From assembly GCA_031181345.1 (NCBI GenBank), contig JAPSLC010000007.1, positions 78,202 through 142,201 of the forward strand: a DNA stretch of 64,000 bases, read 5' to 3'. Positions 52,669-63,122 of this stretch are shown in pieces. Numbering within the stretch: position 1 is the first letter of the stretch; each line of letters opens with the position of its first letter. The translations under genes and the position numbers were made by a program. Origin of the DNA: Cupriavidus sp. GTDB taxonomy: Bacteria; Pseudomonadota; Gammaproteobacteria; Burkholderiales; Burkholderiaceae. Under the pieces are notes generated by a model. That model ran no database searches, was not told where the DNA came from, and saw only the letters and a list, made by a program, of their open reading frames with translations.

Positions 52669-55600
52669 ATGCATCAAACCAATACGGTGTCACCGGCCGT
52701 CGAGCGGTCCGGTCTGTCTGGAAATCCAAGAGCCATTACGGAAGGCATGCATCCGTCCGTGCGTCGCCGCATTTTCGCGGCACTGCGCCGAGCGCATCGC
52801 GTGCTCGGCATGAAGCGTGACGGGCTCGGCCTGGGCGTTGGCCTTAACGGTGCGTGTGTTGGTTCGATGAGCGTCAATGGCGTGGCAACGCCGGCGATGC
52901 CGCTGCGTGGTATCGCCGGCGCAGCACGCACCCTGCTGTTTGGGTTGTCGTTCGGGCTGGGGGCAGTACCGGCATTCGCCAACACGACGATTGGAGGCGC
53001 CACCTCCACGGACCCCGGGATGGCTCACGTCATCGCCATTGGCGCCACGGCCGACTCGTGTACCTCTACTGTGGGCACGCAAGGCTGGGCCGGCATCGTG
53101 GTGGGTTGCTCGTCGGTCGACGTCACCGATCCGACGAACTACGTATTTGGCAGTGGTCTGGGGGGCGGCGTGGTGATTGGCTCTTTTTCGATCTCGACAG
53201 GCGCCAATACGGTCGGCCTCGGCCATGCCACGCGGACCCACGGGGACAACGCTATTGCAATCGGCACTGGCGCTCAGGCGGGCGTGCAAGGCCAGAATAT
53301 CTACGACACCGTGGCGGTGGGCCGAGTCGCCTTGGCAACGGGCATCCGCTCGACTGCGCTGGGATACAACTCTCAGGCGACGGGAAATTTCGCCTACGCG
53401 ATGGGTAGCAACACAGTCGCTTCAGGTGAGAACGCGACGGCGTTGGGCACCAATACCGTTGCACAGGGCTCGAACTCCGTCGCACTAGGCATTGGCAGCA
53501 GCGCCACCGACAACACCACCACGGCAATTGGCGCGAACGCCAAGGCATCGAACTACGCGACGATCGCGATGGGCCTCGACTCGGTGTCGGATGGCAACAG
53601 CACGCTCGCGATCGGTCCCACGGCGCAGTCGCACGGTTACCAAAGCATTGCAATGGGCGGACAGAGCCAGGCCGATGCCGGCGGCACCGCGTTGGGTGGC
53701 GTCAGCGTTGCGACAGGCGAAAACTCGGTCGCGCTCGGCCGTTCGACTTCCGCGACGGGTACTGGAGCGATCGCAGCCGGCGTTCTGTCGAACGCATCGG
53801 CGGCGGGCGCCGTTGCTGTCGGCCGCAATTCGGCGGCAAGCGGAATCAATGCGATTGCAGTGGGCAGCGGCGCGGCAGCCAATGCCGAGGATGCCGTCGC
53901 CATGGGTACCAACGCAGTCGCGACGGGCGGCAAGGCCGTGTCCATCGGTTCAGGCAACGTCGCGAGCGGCAACGGCGCGGTCGCCATCGGTGACCCGAAC
54001 ACTGCCACCGGCGATGGCGCTGTCGCACAAGGTATGGACAACACCGCGACCGGCAACGGCTCGGTCGCGATGGGTAACACCAATATGGTCGGCGGCGGCG
54101 GCCAAGCCGTCAGCACGGCCGGCACTGCCGCGCAAGGTGCGGTAGGTATCGGCTATCAGAACACGGTGGTCGGCCAGGGCAGCGTCGCGATTGGTAACAC
54201 CAGCCAGGCGCGTGCCGCCGGCTCGCTCGCCTTCGGCGATACTGCTATCGCCAACAACGCTGGCGATGTCGCGCTGGGCTCCGGTTCGGTAACTGCGGCT
54301 CCTGTTCAGACGGGCAGCACGGTTATCCGAGGCACCACGTACAACTTCGCAGGCGCCACGCCGACCAGTGTGGTTTCGGTGGGCGCACCGGGCGCAGAAC
54401 GGCAGATCCAGAACGTTGCCGCCGGCCAGATCACCAACACCTCGACCGATGCCATCAACGGCTCGCAGCTGTACGCCGTGCAGCAGTCGCTGCAATCGGC
54501 GGTGGCAGGGGCGGCACCGCATTACTTCAGCGTCAACGATCTCGGCGCCATCGGCGCGAACTACAACAATGACGGTGCAACGGCCCTGAACTCGCTGGCT
54601 GCGGGTGTTGGGGCGAGCGCCACAGGTGGCGGTGCCACCGCCGTCGGCTACAACGCTACTGCCGCGGGCGAGATATCGCTCGCCGCAGGCTACGATACCC
54701 GTGCGTTGGCAAGCAATTCCGCCGCCATCGGCGTCGGCACCACGGCCTCTGCCGCAGGGGCGCTGGCGTTCGGTAACAGCTCGACGGCGTCGGGCGTCAA
54801 TTCGCTGGTATTCGGCACCGGCGCCGTCGCGAACAACCTCAACGCCATCGCCATTGGCACAATGGCCAATTCTTCCGGTAACTCGTCCACTGCGGTAGGC
54901 CCCGTGGCCCAGGCTGCGGGACTGGCCTCCACCGCGCTCGGTCCGTACGCGAACGCACAAGCTGACTATTCCACCGCCTTGGGATACCAGGCCGGCGCAA
55001 CCGGCGTCGATTCGCTGGCCTTCGGCAACAGCGCCGTCGCGGATGAGCTCAACGCCATCGCCATCGGCAAAGAGGCCAATTCTTCGGGTAACTCCTCCAT
55101 CGCGATGGGCGCCGCGGCTTCCGCCACCGATACGATGGGTACGGCGCTCGGATATAGCTCCACCGCGACAGCTCAGGGCGCCACGGCTGTAGGCGCCGCC
55201 ACCCGTGCGGAAGGCATCAACTCGCTTGCGGCAGGTCCTGCCTCCGCCGCACTGGGGCTATCGTCGACGGCGGCGGGCTACCTGTCGAATGCCACTGGGG
55301 AAAACGCAACGGCTGTCGGCACGAATACGCAGGCCACAGCGGATAGCGCCACAGCCGTGGGTCGCCTCGCGCAGGCGACGAATGCCGCTGCCACCGCGAT
55401 GGGCAACGGTGCCCGAGCCCAGGGGAACAGCGCGCTGGCGCTCGGCGCGCAAGCGCTGGCGATCGGCAATAGCACGGTCGCCATTGGGCAAGGCGCCGGC
55501 GCAGGCTCGACCGTGGCCAATACCAGCTCGGTCGCGATGGGTGTTGCAGCCGGGACACTGGTGAGCGGCGCTCAGAATACGGCCATTGGCGGCGGTGGTC

Positions 55601-58600
55601 CCAGCGCCATGCGAGGCGCAGGTTCGGGCGTCACCGGTGCCCGCAACGTTGCAATGGGCACTGGCGACGGCACCGTCGACTACGACGCTACGCTGGACGC
55701 TTCCGCGGGTAACCTGGTGTCCGGCAACGACAACGTCGCCATCGGCACGAACGCCGGTATCGGCGTGAGCGCCAACGCGACGACGTCGATCGGCCTGAAC
55801 GCAAAAGCGAACGGCCTCAACGCCATCGCAATGGGTACGGGTGCGCAGGCCACCGGCGCCAACAGCATCAGCATCGGTACGGGCAACGTCGTCAGCGGCG
55901 CGAATTCCGGTGCTTTCGGTGACCCGAGCACCATTACCGGTACGGGTTCCTACTCGCTGGGTAACAACAACACCATCAACGCCAACAATGCGTTTGTGGT
56001 GGGCAATGGCGTGACCATCCCGACGGGCCGCGATGGTTCGGTGGTGTTGGGCAATGCGTCGACGGTTGCAGCCCCGGCGCCGACCGCCAGCACGATCATC
56101 CGCGGCACGACGTACAACTTCGCCGGTACGAATCCGCAGAGCGTTGTCTCCGTGGGTGCCGCCGGTGCGGAACGCCAGATCCAGAACGTCGCGGCCGGCC
56201 GCATCGCGCAGACCTCGACCGATGCGATCAACGGCTCACAGCTGTATGCCGTGCAGCAGTCGCTGCAATCCGCGGTGACGGGTTCGGCAGCGCACTACTA
56301 CAGCGTGAACGGCGGCGGCACCCCCGGCGGGAACTACAACAACGATGGCGCCACAGGGTTGCTTTCGCTGGCGGCCGGCTACGGTGCCACGGCGAGCGGG
56401 CAGCAAGGAACCAGTGTCGGCTTCAACGCCAGCGCCAGTGGCCTGGAAAGCACGGCATTCGGTTACGCGAGCAACGCGTCTGCAGTGAATGCCACCGCCC
56501 TGGGCAACCAGGTCCAGGTCGCAGGGGACGGCGGCATCGGCATCGGCGCAAACATGGGCGTCGCCGTGGACGCCGCATCGACGAGCGGCATCGCTATCGG
56601 CTTCGGGGCGAAAGCCACGAATGCACCGAACGGTATCGCCATGGGCGCAACAAGCAATGTGCAAGCGGCCCGTGGTATCGCGCTCGGCGTTGCCACGAGC
56701 GTTGTGGGCGAGGACGCGGTGGCAATCGGCAACGGTGCTGGCATCGGATCGACCACTGCTTCGGTGGGCTCGGTCGCTCTTGGCGTAGGAGCCGGCCAGT
56801 TCGTCACCGGCGCACAGAACATCGCTGTGGGGGGTGGCATCAACCAGGTGATGAAGGGCGCTGGCACCCGCGTGGCTGGAGCAAGAAACATTGCCATGGG
56901 TTCGGGCGATGGCTCCGTGGTGGACGACACGAACGTCCAGGCGGCTACCGGCGATGACGTAACCGGCAATGACAACATCGCGCTTGGCACGAACGCCGGC
57001 ATCGGCGTCACTGCCAATGCGACGACGTCGATCGGCTACAACGCAAAGGCAAGCGCTACCAACGCCATCGCGATGGGTACGGGTGCGCAGGCAACCGGCG
57101 CGAACAGCATCAGCATCGGTACGGGCAACGTCGTCAGTGGCGCGAATTCCGGCGCTTTTGGCGACCCGAGCACCATTACCGGCACGGGCTCCTACTCGGT
57201 CGGTAACAACAACACCATTAATGCGAACAACGCGTTTGTGGTGGGCAATGGCGTGACGATCCCGACGGGCCGCGATGGCTCGGTGGTGCTGGGCAACGCC
57301 TCGACGGTTGCGGCGCCTGTGCCGACGGCAAATACTGTGATCGCCGGTACTACCTACACCTTTGCGGGTGCTGCGCCGACGAGCGTCGTCTCAGTCGGCG
57401 CGGTCGGTGCCGAGCGCCAGATCCAGAACGTCGCGGCAGGCCGGATCAGCGCGACCTCGACCGACGCCATCAATGGTTCGCAGCTGTTCGCGAGCAATCA
57501 GGCACTTACGTCGGCGATCGCCGGCGCGGCAACGCATTACTACAGCGTCAACGACGGCGGCGTCGTGAAGGCGAACTACAACAACGACGGCGCTAGCGGC
57601 ATCAACGCCGTCGCGGTCGGACCGTCGGCCGCCGCCTCCGGTCAGAGTGCGATCGCCTTGGGTTCCGGCGCTACCGCTGTGAACATCAACGATGCGGCGT
57701 TGGGCTTTGGGGCTACCGCGAACGGCGGTAATTCCGTTGCGATCGGCTATCAGGCGCAATCGGCCGGACAAACTGCGATCGCCATCGGTTGGCAGGCCAA
57801 CGCATCGGCGAACTACGGCGTCGCGGTCGGCAATGGCTCCAGGGCCGCGCTGGCAGGCGCAGCATACGGCGTCAATGCGCATGCAACGGGACCGAGTGGC
57901 ACCGCATTGGGACCAGGCGCGCAAGCGACCGCTGATTTCGCCACCGCTGTCGGCGCCGCTGCCACCGGCACCGCGATGCGCGCTACCGCCATGGGTTATA
58001 ACGCCGATGCCTCGGCATTGGACGCTATCGCAGTCGGTACCAACGCCATCGCGGATTCCGCGGAAGCGGTCGCGGTCGGCAATGGCGCCGTGGCGACCGG
58101 CGGCAAGGCCGTCTCCATCGGCTCGAGCAACGTTGCCTATGGCGACGGCGCGGTGGCGATTGGCGATCCGAGCTACGCAAGCGGTACTGGCGCTTTCGTC
58201 GGCGGCGCGAACAACATCGCTAATGCTGACGGGACCGCAACGGCCACCGCGGCCAATGCGGCCGACGGTGCAGTCGCGATCGGTAACAGCAACGTGGCGA
58301 TTGGCCAGGGTTCGGTCGCCCTCGGTAACACGAGCCGCGCCGGCGCGGCTGGCGCAGTTGCCATGGGTGATGCGGCTGTCGCCAACAATGCCAACGACGT
58401 GGCCCTCGGTTCGGGAAGCACGACGGCGGCGGCGGTACCGACGGCCAGCGCGGTGATCGGCGGCAACACCTACACCTTCGCCGGCACCACGCCGACCTCG
58501 ACGGTGAGCGTGGGCGCGCCGGGGGCCGAGCGCACCATCACCAATGTCGCGGCAGGCCGGATCGACGCGACATCGACCGATGCGATCAACGGTTCGCAGC

Positions 58601-61600
58601 TGTACGCGACCCACCAAGCCCTACAGGCTAACATCTCTGATGTAGCGACCCACTACTACAGCGTCAATGACGGCGGTACACAGCAGCCGAACTACAACAA
58701 CGACGGCGCTACCGGCCTCGAGTCTATGGCGGCAGGGGTTGGTGCTTCCGCCGGTGGTAATTTCTCGACAGCGATAGGCAGGGCGACAGTTGCGTCCGGC
58801 TCGTCAAGTACGGCCGTCGGCAATGACGCAATTGCGACCGGGGCATTGGGTGCAACCGCAATCGGCCACAGTGCAAACGCCACCGGCGACAGGAGCACGG
58901 CGCTCGGCTTTAACTCCACGGCTTCGGCCGCGGATACGATTGCAATTGGACGGTCGTCCCGTGCCATCGCAGACAACGCGGTGTCGATCGGCCGGCTGTC
59001 GAGTGCGACCGAGGCCGGTGCGGTTGGCATTGGTGCTTCCGCCCGAGCGGTCGCAGCGAACGGCACGGCACTTGGCACCTCGGCCGCGGCGACAGGTGTA
59101 GACAGCACTGCGCTGGGTACCCGCTCCCGGGCCGACGGCGTGTCGAGCGTCGCAATGGGCCCTGGCGCAATCGCCAGCAACGCTGGCGATGTCGCACTCG
59201 GCTCGGGCAGCACGACGGCCGCCGCCGTGCAGACTGCCAGCACGGTGATCAGCGGCAACACCTACACCTTCGCTGGCACCACGCCGACCTCGACGGTGAG
59301 CGTGGGCGCGGCTGGCGCCGAGCGCACCATCACCAATGTCGCGGCAGGCCGGATCGAAGCCACGTCGACCGATGCGATCAACGGCTCGCAGCTCTTCGCC
59401 ACCAACACCCAGGTGACGCAGAACACCACCGATATCGCCAACATCAACAACGGCGCCGGCATCAAGTACTTCCACGCCAACTCGACGGCGCCGGATAGCC
59501 AGGCGATCGGCACGGATTCGGTGGCGATCGGGCCTAACGCCGTTGCCAACAACGCTGGCGACATCGCGCTGGGCTCGGGTTCGACCACGGCGGCGGCAGT
59601 CGGCACCGGTGGCGCGACCATCGGCGGCAATGCCTACACCTTCGCGGGTGCGAATCCGCAATCGACGCTGAGCATCGGCGCACCGGGCGCGGAACGGACC
59701 ATCACCAATGTCGCGGCTGGCCGTCTTGACGCCACCTCGACCGATGCGGTGAACGGCTCGCAGTTGTTCGCGACCAACACGCAGGTGAACCAGAACACCA
59801 CCGATATCGCCACCAACACCACCAATATCGCCAACCTGAGCAACACCATCGGCGATATCAACAACGGTGCTGGCATCAAGTACTTCCACGCCAACTCGAC
59901 TGAGCCGGACAGCCAGGCGGTCGGCACGGATTCGGTAGCGATCGGACCGAACGCCGTGGCGAACAACGAAGGCGATATCGCGCTGGGTTCGGGCAGCACC
60001 ACGGCCGCGGCGGTGGGCACCACCGGCACGACCATCGCCGGCAATGCCTATACGTTCGCGGGCGGTGCGCCGACCTCGACGCTGAGCATCGGCGCGGTGG
60101 GTGCGGAGCGCACGATCACCAACGTCGCGGCTGGCCGCCTCTCGTCCACCTCGACCGACGCGATCAACGGCTCGCAACTGTTCGCGACCAACCAGGCGGT
60201 CGAGCAAGTGGCGCAGCAAGCCGGCGCGACCAACGAGCGTGCGGTCAAGTACGACTGGACCGATAGCAACGGCAACGGCCAGATCGATCCGGGCGAGGTG
60301 AACTACAACTCGGCCACGCTGGCCGGTGTTGGCGGCACCACGATCTCGAACCTGGCGGACGGCGCGGTCAATGCGACCTCGACCGAAGCCATCAACGGTT
60401 CGCAGCTCTATGGCGTCAGCAGCAGCATCACCAATCACCTGGGCGGCGGCGCGGTGGTCAATCCGGACGGCAGCATCACCGGTCCCACCTACAACATCCA
60501 GGGCAATAACTACACGACGATCTCGGATGCGTTCACGGCGGTCGATGGCAGCATCACCAACATCAACAACGCCCTCGACAACATCAACAACGGCGGCGGC
60601 ATCAAGTACTTCCACGCCAATTCGACGCTGGCCGACAGCCAGGCGCTCGGCACCGATAGCATCGCCGTCGGTCCGCAGGCGGTCGCCAACAACACGAACA
60701 GCATCGCGATGGGTAACGGCGCGGTCTCAAGTGTCGATGGCGGCGTGGCGCTGGGTTCGGGTTCGGTGTCGGATCGCGCGCTGGCCCCGGTCAGCGGCAC
60801 CATCACCGCCGGTACCGCGATCGTTCCGTACAACACCACCGACGTGAACTTGGCCGGTGCGGTGTCGGTCGGCAATGCCGCGACCAACACGCTGCGCCAG
60901 ATCACCAACGTGGCAGACGGTACCAGCGATCACGACGCCGTGACGATCCGCCAGCTGCAAGGCGCGATCGGCTCGGTGACGGCCACCGGTACCAAGTACT
61001 TCCACGCCAACTCGACGCTGGCCGATTCCTTGGCCGTGGGTGTCGATTCGATCGCGGTGGGTCCGGAGACGATCGTCAACGGCGACAACGGCATCGGCAT
61101 GGGCAAGAACGCCCGCGTCGAACAGACGGCGCCTGGCGGTACCGCGATCGGCCAGAACTCGCTGGTGTCGCAGGCCGATGGTGTCGCGCTGGGTACCAAC
61201 GCGCAGTCGCAGGGCATCCAGTCCCTGGCGCTGGGTGCGGGTTCGCAGGCGGTGTTCGCCAACAGCGTGGCACTGGGCGCAGGCTCGGTGACGACGGTGG
61301 GTGCGCGTACCGGCTACATCGGCTACGGCGTGGGCGGCGGCCAGAACTCGGTGGGCGAAGTGTCGGTCGGCAATGCAGGCGCCGAACGCCAGATCACCAA
61401 CGTGGCTGCCGGCTCGGCCCCGACCGATGCGGTCAACGTCAGCCAGCTGAACCAGGTCGCACAGAACACCGCCAGCTCGCTGGGTGGCGGTGCCTCGTAC
61501 GACTCGACCACGGGTTCCTATACCGCACCGAGCTACTCGGTCGGTGGCGGCACCTACAACAACGTGGGAGACGCGCTGGGTGCGCAGGACACCATCGTCA

Positions 61601-62382
61601 AGAACCAGGGCAGCAGCCTGGCCAACCATCTTGGCGGCGGTACGACCTATGACCCGTCCACCGGTAACATCGGCGGCGGCTTCACGGTCAACGGCAAGAC
61701 CTACGCGAACGTGGCGGATGCGATCGGCGAGGCGGCAGGTCAGGCGTCGAACTCGATCCAGTACGACAACTCGGATCGCTCGCAGATCACGCTCGGCGGC
61801 ACCAACGGGACGAAGATCACCAACGTCGCCGCGGGCAATATCAGCGAGAACTCGACCGATGCGGTCAACGGCTCGCAGCTGCACCAGACCAACACCACGG
61901 TGAACAACCTGGTCGAGGGCAAGGTCGGTATCGTCAAGCAGGAGACCAGCAACGGTCCGATCTCGGTCGGTGGCGACACCGGCGGCACCACGGTCAGCGT
62001 GGCGGGCAAGGACGGCGATCGCCGCATCACCGGCGTGGCCGAAGGCACGGCGCCGACCGATGCGGTCAACGTCAACCAGTTGAACCGCATCAGCCAGGGC
62101 ATCGACCAGAAGTTCGCGGGCATGGACAGCCGTATCCGCGCGGTCGAGAACCGGTCGAACGCGGGTATCGCGTCGGCGATGGCGATGGCCGGCCTGCCGC
62201 AGGCCTACCTGCCGAACAAGAGCATGCTGGCCATCGGTGCCGCCACGTTCAATGGCGAAACCGGTTACGCGCTGGGCCTGTCGCGCGTGTCGGACAACGG
62301 CTCGTGGGTCTACAAGGCGTCCGGTGCCGCTTCGTCGCGTGGCGACTACGGTGGCGCGGTGGGCGTCGGCTATCAGTGGTAA
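52669..62382 (+). CDS. Giant trimeric autotransporter adhesin (YadA-like, type Vc)
   Basis: About 3,237 aa. A long signal sequence of about 104 residues ends VPAFA, before NTTIGG. Thereafter it is composed of YadA-like head repeats (14-residue NSxAIGxxAxAxG type) interrupted by repeated neck/stalk modules: at least ten TDAINGSQL-type necks (first near 54450, last near 62060), four HYYSVND-NYNNDGA joints (54523, 56293, 57536, 58650), and four KYFHANST connectors (59460, 59874, 60600, 60990) known as HANS motifs. The C-terminus is a YadA anchor of about 80 residues ending GVGYQW, preceded by a short coiled coil (ISQGIDQKFAGMDSRIRAVE). Trimerises and is displayed on the outer membrane; likely functions are adhesion and biofilm. 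The GGGGG site at 52657-52661 and ATG at 52669 fix the start. Confidence 0.95.
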   Translation: MHQTNTVSPAVERSGLSGNPRAITEGMHPSVRRRIFAALRRAHRVLGMKRDGLGLGVGLNGACVGSMSVNGVATPAMPLRGIAGAARTLLFGLSFGLGAVPAFANTTIGGATSTDPGMAHVIAIGATADSCTSTVGTQGWAGIVVGCSSVDVTDPTNYVFGSGLGGGVVIGSFSISTGANTVGLGHATRTHGDNAIAIGTGAQAGVQGQNIYDTVAVGRVALATGIRSTALGYNSQATGNFAYAMGSNTVASGENATALGTNTVAQGSNSVALGIGSSATDNTTTAIGANAKASNYATIAMGLDSVSDGNSTLAIGPTAQSHGYQSIAMGGQSQADAGGTALGGVSVATGENSVALGRSTSATGTGAIAAGVLSNASAAGAVAVGRNSAASGINAIAVGSGAAANAEDAVAMGTNAVATGGKAVSIGSGNVASGNGAVAIGDPNTATGDGAVAQGMDNTATGNGSVAMGNTNMVGGGGQAVSTAGTAAQGAVGIGYQNTVVGQGSVAIGNTSQARAAGSLAFGDTAIANNAGDVALGSGSVTAAPVQTGSTVIRGTTYNFAGATPTSVVSVGAPGAERQIQNVAAGQITNTSTDAINGSQLYAVQQSLQSAVAGAAPHYFSVNDLGAIGANYNNDGATALNSLAAGVGASATGGGATAVGYNATAAGEISLAAGYDTRALASNSAAIGVGTTASAAGALAFGNSSTASGVNSLVFGTGAVANNLNAIAIGTMANSSGNSSTAVGPVAQAAGLASTALGPYANAQADYSTALGYQAGATGVDSLAFGNSAVADELNAIAIGKEANSSGNSSIAMGAAASATDTMGTALGYSSTATAQGATAVGAATRAEGINSLAAGPASAALGLSSTAAGYLSNATGENATAVGTNTQATADSATAVGRLAQATNAAATAMGNGARAQGNSALALGAQALAIGNSTVAIGQGAGAGSTVANTSSVAMGVAAGTLVSGAQNTAIGGGGPSAMRGAGSGVTGARNVAMGTGDGTVDYDATLDASAGNLVSGNDNVAIGTNAGIGVSANATTSIGLNAKANGLNAIAMGTGAQATGANSISIGTGNVVSGANSGAFGDPSTITGTGSYSLGNNNTINANNAFVVGNGVTIPTGRDGSVVLGNASTVAAPAPTASTIIRGTTYNFAGTNPQSVVSVGAAGAERQIQNVAAGRIAQTSTDAINGSQLYAVQQSLQSAVTGSAAHYYSVNGGGTPGGNYNNDGATGLLSLAAGYGATASGQQGTSVGFNASASGLESTAFGYASNASAVNATALGNQVQVAGDGGIGIGANMGVAVDAASTSGIAIGFGAKATNAPNGIAMGATSNVQAARGIALGVATSVVGEDAVAIGNGAGIGSTTASVGSVALGVGAGQFVTGAQNIAVGGGINQVMKGAGTRVAGARNIAMGSGDGSVVDDTNVQAATGDDVTGNDNIALGTNAGIGVTANATTSIGYNAKASATNAIAMGTGAQATGANSISIGTGNVVSGANSGAFGDPSTITGTGSYSVGNNNTINANNAFVVGNGVTIPTGRDGSVVLGNASTVAAPVPTANTVIAGTTYTFAGAAPTSVVSVGAVGAERQIQNVAAGRISATSTDAINGSQLFASNQALTSAIAGAATHYYSVNDGGVVKANYNNDGASGINAVAVGPSAAASGQSAIALGSGATAVNINDAALGFGATANGGNSVAIGYQAQSAGQTAIAIGWQANASANYGVAVGNGSRAALAGAAYGVNAHATGPSGTALGPGAQATADFATAVGAAATGTAMRATAMGYNADASALDAIAVGTNAIADSAEAVAVGNGAVATGGKAVSIGSSNVAYGDGAVAIGDPSYASGTGAFVGGANNIANADGTATATAANAADGAVAIGNSNVAIGQGSVALGNTSRAGAAGAVAMGDAAVANNANDVALGSGSTTAAAVPTASAVIGGNTYTFAGTTPTSTVSVGAPGAERTITNVAAGRIDATSTDAINGSQLYATHQALQANISDVATHYYSVNDGGTQQPNYNNDGATGLESMAAGVGASAGGNFSTAIGRATVASGSSSTAVGNDAIATGALGATAIGHSANATGDRSTALGFNSTASAADTIAIGRSSRAIADNAVSIGRLSSATEAGAVGIGASARAVAANGTALGTSAAATGVDSTALGTRSRADGVSSVAMGPGAIASNAGDVALGSGSTTAAAVQTASTVISGNTYTFAGTTPTSTVSVGAAGAERTITNVAAGRIEATSTDAINGSQLFATNTQVTQNTTDIANINNGAGIKYFHANSTAPDSQAIGTDSVAIGPNAVANNAGDIALGSGSTTAAAVGTGGATIGGNAYTFAGANPQSTLSIGAPGAERTITNVAAGRLDATSTDAVNGSQLFATNTQVNQNTTDIATNTTNIANLSNTIGDINNGAGIKYFHANSTEPDSQAVGTDSVAIGPNAVANNEGDIALGSGSTTAAAVGTTGTTIAGNAYTFAGGAPTSTLSIGAVGAERTITNVAAGRLSSTSTDAINGSQLFATNQAVEQVAQQAGATNERAVKYDWTDSNGNGQIDPGEVNYNSATLAGVGGTTISNLADGAVNATSTEAINGSQLYGVSSSITNHLGGGAVVNPDGSITGPTYNIQGNNYTTISDAFTAVDGSITNINNALDNINNGGGIKYFHANSTLADSQALGTDSIAVGPQAVANNTNSIAMGNGAVSSVDGGVALGSGSVSDRALAPVSGTITAGTAIVPYNTTDVNLAGAVSVGNAATNTLRQITNVADGTSDHDAVTIRQLQGAIGSVTATGTKYFHANSTLADSLAVGVDSIAVGPETIVNGDNGIGMGKNARVEQTAPGGTAIGQNSLVSQADGVALGTNAQSQGIQSLALGAGSQAVFANSVALGAGSVTTVGARTGYIGYGVGGGQNSVGEVSVGNAGAERQITNVAAGSAPTDAVNVSQLNQVAQNTASSLGGGASYDSTTGSYTAPSYSVGGGTYNNVGDALGAQDTIVKNQGSSLANHLGGGTTYDPSTGNIGGGFTVNGKTYANVADAIGEAAGQASNSIQYDNSDRSQITLGGTNGTKITNVAAGNISENSTDAVNGSQLHQTNTTVNNLVEGKVGIVKQETSNGPISVGGDTGGTTVSVAGKDGDRRITGVAEGTAPTDAVNVNQLNRISQGIDQKFAGMDSRIRAVENRSNAGIASAMAMAGLPQAYLPNKSMLAIGAATFNGETGYALGLSRVSDNGSWVYKASGAASSRGDYGGAVGVGYQW

Positions 62383-62510
62383 GCCGCACGGAATTGTCCG
62401 TGTAGCACGGGCGTGCGCTGGACCCCCAGCCGGCGCACGTCCGACCACTACCCGATCATCAACGTCCCGTCGGCGCGACCGCGCGATGCCGGGACAAGGA
62501 GTTCGAAACC

Positions 62511-62942
62511 ATGTTTGATTCGATGAAACGCCATGCCGCACCGTTCGCCGCCGTGCTGGCGGCAGTGCTGCTGGCCGGTTGCGGCAACCTGAGCAAGATC
62601 GACGACAAGGGCCACACCGCTGCGCCGGTCTGGCCGAAGATGGATGTCGAGAACATGACGCTGCTCGAGGGCATCCATCCGGATCCCAACAAGCTGGCGC
62701 TGGTCAAGGCCGGCATGACGAAGGACCAGCTGTATCACCTGCTGGGCCGCCCGCATTTTCTCGAGGGCTTCTTCTTCGTGCGCGAATGGGACTACCTGTT
62801 CCATCTGCAGACGCCGTCCGGCGACAAGGCTTGCCAGTACAAGATTCTGTTCGACCGCGACACGCGTGCGCAGGAATTCCTGTGGCGCGAGAAGGAGTGC
62901 GAGGAGGCGGCGAAGGCGTTGATGAAGAAGGCCAGCGCCTGA
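62511..62942 (+). CDS. SmpA/OmlA (BamE-like) lipoprotein next to the autotransporter
   Basis: 143 aa. Lipobox LLAGCGNL, Cys25, after a hydrophobic signal. The SmpA/OmlA core is LVKAGMTKDQLYHLLGRPHF followed by LEGFFFVREWDYLFHLQTPS. BamE is usually in the BAM complex, but this copy is immediately downstream of a trimeric autotransporter, as are TpgA in Acinetobacter (SmpA/OmlA plus OmpA domain) and SadB in Salmonella. Unlike TpgA it has no OmpA-like peptidoglycan-binding domain. AAGGAG precedes the ATG. A stabilising or assembly role for the autotransporter is inference. Confidence 0.87.
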   Translation: MFDSMKRHAAPFAAVLAAVLLAGCGNLSKIDDKGHTAAPVWPKMDVENMTLLEGIHPDPNKLALVKAGMTKDQLYHLLGRPHFLEGFFFVREWDYLFHLQTPSGDKACQYKILFDRDTRAQEFLWREKECEEAAKALMKKASA

Positions 62943-62966
62943 GTCGTTTGATCGCAGTAGAAAGAC

Positions 62967-63030
62967 ACTGGGTCCCGCTTTCGCGGGGCGACAAGATGGA
63001 GCCGTCGTCCTCGCGGAGGCGAGGACCCAG
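62967..63030. repeat. GGGTCCCCGC-type palindromic repeat, copy 2
   Basis: Diverged copy: CACTGGGTCCCGC...CGAGGACCCAGCG with the inner arms CGCGGGGCGAC / GTCGTCCTCGCG. It lies between the lipoprotein genes. Confidence 0.7.
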
Positions 63031-63122
63031 CGACTTGAGGTAGCATTACCCGGCCTGCTGATTCCAGCGGGCCACAGAGATCTCGATCGGGCCGGTAACG
63101 GCCCTTGTTTTTTGGAGTTGCC

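Noticed and set aside
52669..62382. CRISPR-like periodic repeats
   Set aside because: The periodicity is in-frame, about 42 bp (14-residue head repeats) with continuous coding; there are no identical direct repeats with unique spacers and no cas genes.
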